Program-made: the position numbers and the translations under genes
Origin: an uncultured Clostridium sp.
Lineage (GTDB): Bacteria > Bacillota > Clostridia > Oscillospirales > Acutalibacteraceae
Assembly (NCBI GenBank): GCA_900547915.1
Contig: URIN01000062.1
Location: 1 to 7,595 of the forward strand
Reading direction: 5' to 3'
DNA: 7,595 nucleotides
The notes under the pieces: generated by a model
The model's database searches: none
Seen by the model: only the letters and a program-made list of their open reading frames with translations
What the model was told of the DNA's origin: nothing
Part shown: one piece after another, positions 5,887 to 7,595 of the stretch
Layout: each line of letters begins with the position of its first letter
How positions within the stretch are numbered: the first letter of the stretch is position 1

Positions 5887-6225
5887 TTATTTTTTACATT
5901 TTACATTTAAGAAATACATCAAAACTGCAATCCCTGCAATTAGCAGCACAATGAATATTATTGCAATCCAAAGAAGATACATTTCGGAAAGTTTTCCTGC
6001 CTCAACAAAATATTCAGCACAGCATAATCCCGCAAGCATAACGGCGCAGAAAAGTGTAAATGCTCCTGTTGAACGGCATAACTTCTTTTCGTCATACTTT
6101 GCTTTTTCTTCCTCTTTTGCGGTGTTGTATCCTGCTATGAGCATTGCTCCGTGACCGCTCAGCAGTATTGCCGAAAGCACGATGAATACAGCACACAGCG
6201 CTCCTGTTATTATAACTCCTAACAT
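5887..6225 (-). CDS. DUF3784 family membrane protein
   Basis: A 112-residue protein with three likely membrane helices (about 2-22, 55-74 and 82-106) and a conserved cytoplasmic loop. The hallmark of DUF3784 is visible: GHGAMLIAGYNT at 24-35 followed by a charged KEEEKAKYDEKKLCR (37-51). The function of the family is unknown; such proteins are common in Firmicutes, often in single copies near unrelated genes. The ATG at 6225 is one base past the stop of the upstream kinase gene, and its ribosome binding site (AAGGAGGA, complement of 6231-6238) lies within the last codons of that gene, so translation is coupled. It has no separate promoter that I can see and ends at the bidirectional terminator. 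Confidence 0.82.
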   Translation of the reverse strand: MLGVIITGALCAVFIVLSAILLSGHGAMLIAGYNTAKEEEKAKYDEKKLCRSTGAFTLFCAVMLAGLCCAEYFVEAGKLSEMYLLWIAIIFIVLLIAGIAVLMYFLNVKCKK

Positions 6226-6226
6226 T

Positions 6227-6943
6227 TTAATCCTCCTTAGGTTTCATTGCGTTGTAGGATGTCATAGCAGCTTCGTCACTTATATTGCAGCCGAGATCCC
6301 ATATGGGTATTGTCTTGAATATTTTGTCAAGCACTTCCATCAGCTTTTCCATTCTCTGTGCGCCGAGCCTTCTTACCGTTTGAGCGAAAATGTTATATAT
6401 AGCTTTTGAGGTCTCTGCTTTTTTTATATGGTTTTCCTCGCTTCTTTCAATAAAACATATTCCTGCTAACGGCACTATTTCGGGCGATGAGTAGTCGTAT
6501 TTTCCGCTCCATGGAGTTCCGCAGGCGTAAACTTTTCCGTCTATTATCCTTATGGCAGGCTTGTCATCATTTATCATGTGCGCGCGGTCGCCGAAATGTT
6601 TCAGCCACAGTGATGTGTGTGTTGATTTTCCGGTTCCGCTGTCAGCCGAAAAAGCGTACGCAATGCCGTCCACCGATATGCAGGATGAGTGAAGCAGTAT
6701 CCCGTCATAGTTTATAAGCTCCGTGTAGAAATCCTGCCCTGTCAGCATGTATTCCCAATCGTCACTGTTGAGTTCAGGGTGCTCTTTTTTTGCCGCCTCA
6801 ACACGTTCGGGAGTTACATCTATAACAATGTCAACATTCTTTTCGTCTTGGTTTGCAGAAAGATAGGGCTGAGCCTGTTTTCCGGTTCTGCCGCTCATGT
6901 TTTTTATATCAACTTTAAGTCCTGCTATGTCGCATATTGCCAT
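6227..6943 (-). CDS. HPr kinase/phosphorylase-like P-loop kinase, substrate unknown
   Basis: A 238-residue soluble protein whose centre matches the catalytic fold of HPr kinase (PEP-carboxykinase-like). It has a histidine before the P-loop (His85 in GILLHSSCISVDG), the Walker A stretch SADSGTGKST (99-108) and an acidic pair in MINDDKPAI (124-130) that aligns with the catalytic DD of HprK. It also has TPWSGKYD (143-150) and PLAGICFIERSEENHI (158-173), typical of a Firmicutes subgroup annotated only as HprK-related or hypothetical. It lacks the HprK N-terminal domain and C-terminal signature, so it is unlikely to phosphorylate HPr. Residues 1-80 are a variable N-terminal part with no motif I recognise. 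Relatives are often found with PqqD-like or peptide-modification genes; none is present here. AAGAGG (complement of 6952-6957) lies eight bases before the ATG. Confidence 0.8.
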   Translation of the reverse strand: MAICDIAGLKVDIKNMSGRTGKQAQPYLSANQDEKNVDIVIDVTPERVEAAKKEHPELNSDDWEYMLTGQDFYTELINYDGILLHSSCISVDGIAYAFSADSGTGKSTHTSLWLKHFGDRAHMINDDKPAIRIIDGKVYACGTPWSGKYDYSSPEIVPLAGICFIERSEENHIKKAETSKAIYNIFAQTVRRLGAQRMEKLMEVLDKIFKTIPIWDLGCNISDEAAMTSYNAMKPKED

Positions 6944-6991
6944 TTATCAAACCTCTTGAGTTCTGAGTTAGTTTAATTTAACTTTGTTACT

Positions 6992-7020
6992 AGTATAGAA
7001 TATTTACACGTCTTAGTCAA
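6992..7020 (-). promoter_or_regulatory. Sigma-A promoter for the kinase/DUF3784 operon
   Basis: Read on the - strand, TTGACT (complement of 7015-7020) and TATACT (complement of 6992-6997) are 17 nt apart, each 5 of 6 to consensus. Transcription would start near 6985, giving a leader of about 40 nt with no evident structure. Confidence 0.8.
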
Positions 7021-7058
7021 GGGCGGCTCAGACTCTTCGCATACCTCAGGTCCAGCTT

Positions 7059-7074
7059 TTATCACCGTGGATAA
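7059..7074. repeat. Short dyad TTATC-N6-GATAA in the divergent intergenic region
   Basis: TTATC (7059-7063) and GATAA (7070-7074) form a five-bp inverted repeat around ACCGTG. It lies about midway between the two divergent promoters, 39 bases outside each -35 box, where a regulator of either gene could bind. It matches no operator I know and is short enough to be chance. Confidence 0.25.
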
Positions 7075-7112
7075 GTGCCTTTATTTTCTTAGAAATTCCT
7101 GTTCTTGAATTG

Positions 7113-7141
7113 TTGACATAGAGCTTTATTGGATATATAAT
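7113..7141 (+). promoter_or_regulatory. Perfect-consensus sigma-A promoter of the Y-family polymerase gene
   Basis: TTGACA (7113-7118), a 17-nt spacer and TATAAT (7136-7141) match the housekeeping consensus at all 12 positions. A promoter this strong ahead of a mutagenic polymerase implies tight repression, which the overlapping LexA-like site would provide. Confidence 0.92.
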
Positions 7142-7155
7142 AAAACAAATGTTCG
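7142..7155 (+). promoter_or_regulatory. LexA (SOS) box overlapping the transcription start
   Basis: AAAACAAATGTTCG matches the Gram-positive LexA pattern CGAACRNRYGTTYG (from memory) in 12 of 14 positions: the right half is intact and the first two bases of the left half differ. It begins directly after the -10 box and covers the expected start near 7148, where bound LexA would block transcription. Confidence 0.68.
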
Positions 7156-7177
7156 AAAAAAGAAAGAGGCGTGATTT

Positions 7178-7595
7178 GTGGAACGAGCAATACTTCATAT
7201 AGACTGTAATAAATTTTACGCTTCCGTGGAGTGTCTGCACCGCCCTGAAATACGCAACAAACCGGTTGCTGTCGGCGGCAAAACAGAAGAGCGGCGCGGC
7301 ATAGTTCTCACCAAAAACGAAATAGCCGCGCGTTTCGGTGTCTCAACGGGTGAGCCGCTCTGGCAGGCAAGGCAGAAATGCCCGGATCTTGTTGTTGTGC
7401 CGCCGGATTTTCCGCTTTATATGCGCTTTTCAAAAATGGCGCGCAATATTTACAGGGATTATTCACGGCAGATAGAGCCTTTCGGGCTTGATGAAAACTG
7501 GGTGGATATAACAGGTTCGTGCAAAAGTCCCGCCGCAACAGCTCAGGAGATACGCCGCCGCGTAAAGTATGAACTCGGCATAACAGTCAGCATAG
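7178..7595 (+). CDS. dinB: Y-family DNA polymerase (DinB/Pol IV type), 3' end beyond window
   Basis: The first 139 residues of a translesion DNA polymerase; no stop is reached. The palm begins with HIDCNKFYASVE (7-18), holding the metal-binding Asp9 and the steric-gate aromatic pair Phe13/Tyr14. GIVLTKNEIAARFGVSTGEPLWQA (41-64) is the conserved finger region. IEPFGLDENWVDITGS (99-114) contains the catalytic Asp105-Glu106. The CNxFYASVE and EPFGLDE variants are typical of a clostridial subgroup rather than of E. coli DinB, where the latter block reads closer to EPVSIDE. The start is GTG at 7178: an in-frame stop at 7172-7174 excludes anything longer, and the next start would cut the catalytic motif. 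AGAGG at 7165-7169 is eight bases upstream. It probably bypasses DNA lesions under SOS control, given the LexA-like site in its promoter. Confidence 0.92.
   Translation, partial: MERAILHIDCNKFYASVECLHRPEIRNKPVAVGGKTEERRGIVLTKNEIAARFGVSTGEPLWQARQKCPDLVVVPPDFPLYMRFSKMARNIYRDYSRQIEPFGLDENWVDITGSCKSPAATAQEIRRRVKYELGITVSI

Noticed and set aside
7027..7049. Two CTCAG direct repeats 18 nt apart
   Set aside because: Five-base repeats are expected by chance and there is no third copy or symmetry.
7046..7240. Open frame of 64 codons on the - strand
   Set aside because: It overlaps the polymerase start, its promoter and the LexA-like site, has no recognisable domain and is best explained by chance.

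Overview
The window looks like the start of an assembled contig from a spore-forming Clostridia-type Firmicute, probably a gut or anaerobe lineage of the Ruminococcaceae/Oscillospiraceae kind. The basis is the rqcP-yabP-yabQ-divIC gene order known from Bacillus and Clostridia, an oxygen-sensitive class I fumarase, a Gram-positive FeoA/FeoB pair, moderate-to-low GC and AGGAGG-type ribosome binding sites. Genus cannot be read from the sequence. The first 46 bases are not genomic: they are Illumina Nextera adapter sequence, including an i5 index, left on the contig end.

Layout, left to right. (1) Positions 59-1360, + strand: a conserved cluster of rqcP (ribosome quality control), yabP and yabQ (sporulation) and divIC (division). 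It ends in a rho-independent terminator. A sigma-E-like promoter precedes yabP, and a sigma-A-like promoter lies inside yabQ ahead of divIC, so a housekeeping and a sporulation programme seem interleaved. (2) Positions 1436-3412, +: the alpha subunit of a two-subunit class I fumarase, without its usual beta partner, followed 15 nt later by a THUMP-domain RNA methyltransferase of the RlmL/YpsC type, then a strong terminator. (3) Positions 3475-5832, +: a sigma-A promoter, a leader with a dyad, feoA and feoB overlapping by ATGA (ferrous iron uptake), closed by a bidirectional terminator. FeoB carries a histidine-rich linker after its G domain. (4) Positions 5887-6943, - strand: an HPr-kinase-like P-loop kinase of unknown substrate, translationally coupled to a DUF3784 membrane protein and driven by a good sigma-A promoter at 6992-7020. 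(5) Position 7178 to the window end, +: the 5' part of a Y-family DNA polymerase gene with a perfect-consensus sigma-A promoter and a LexA-box-like operator just after the -10, indicating SOS control.

Most of the window is ordinary core genome. The least understood part is the kinase/DUF3784 pair. The most practical point is the adapter, which creates a false N-terminal extension of RqcP. No stretch longer than 300 bases lacks a gene; the largest gap is 6944-7177, which holds two divergent promoters.
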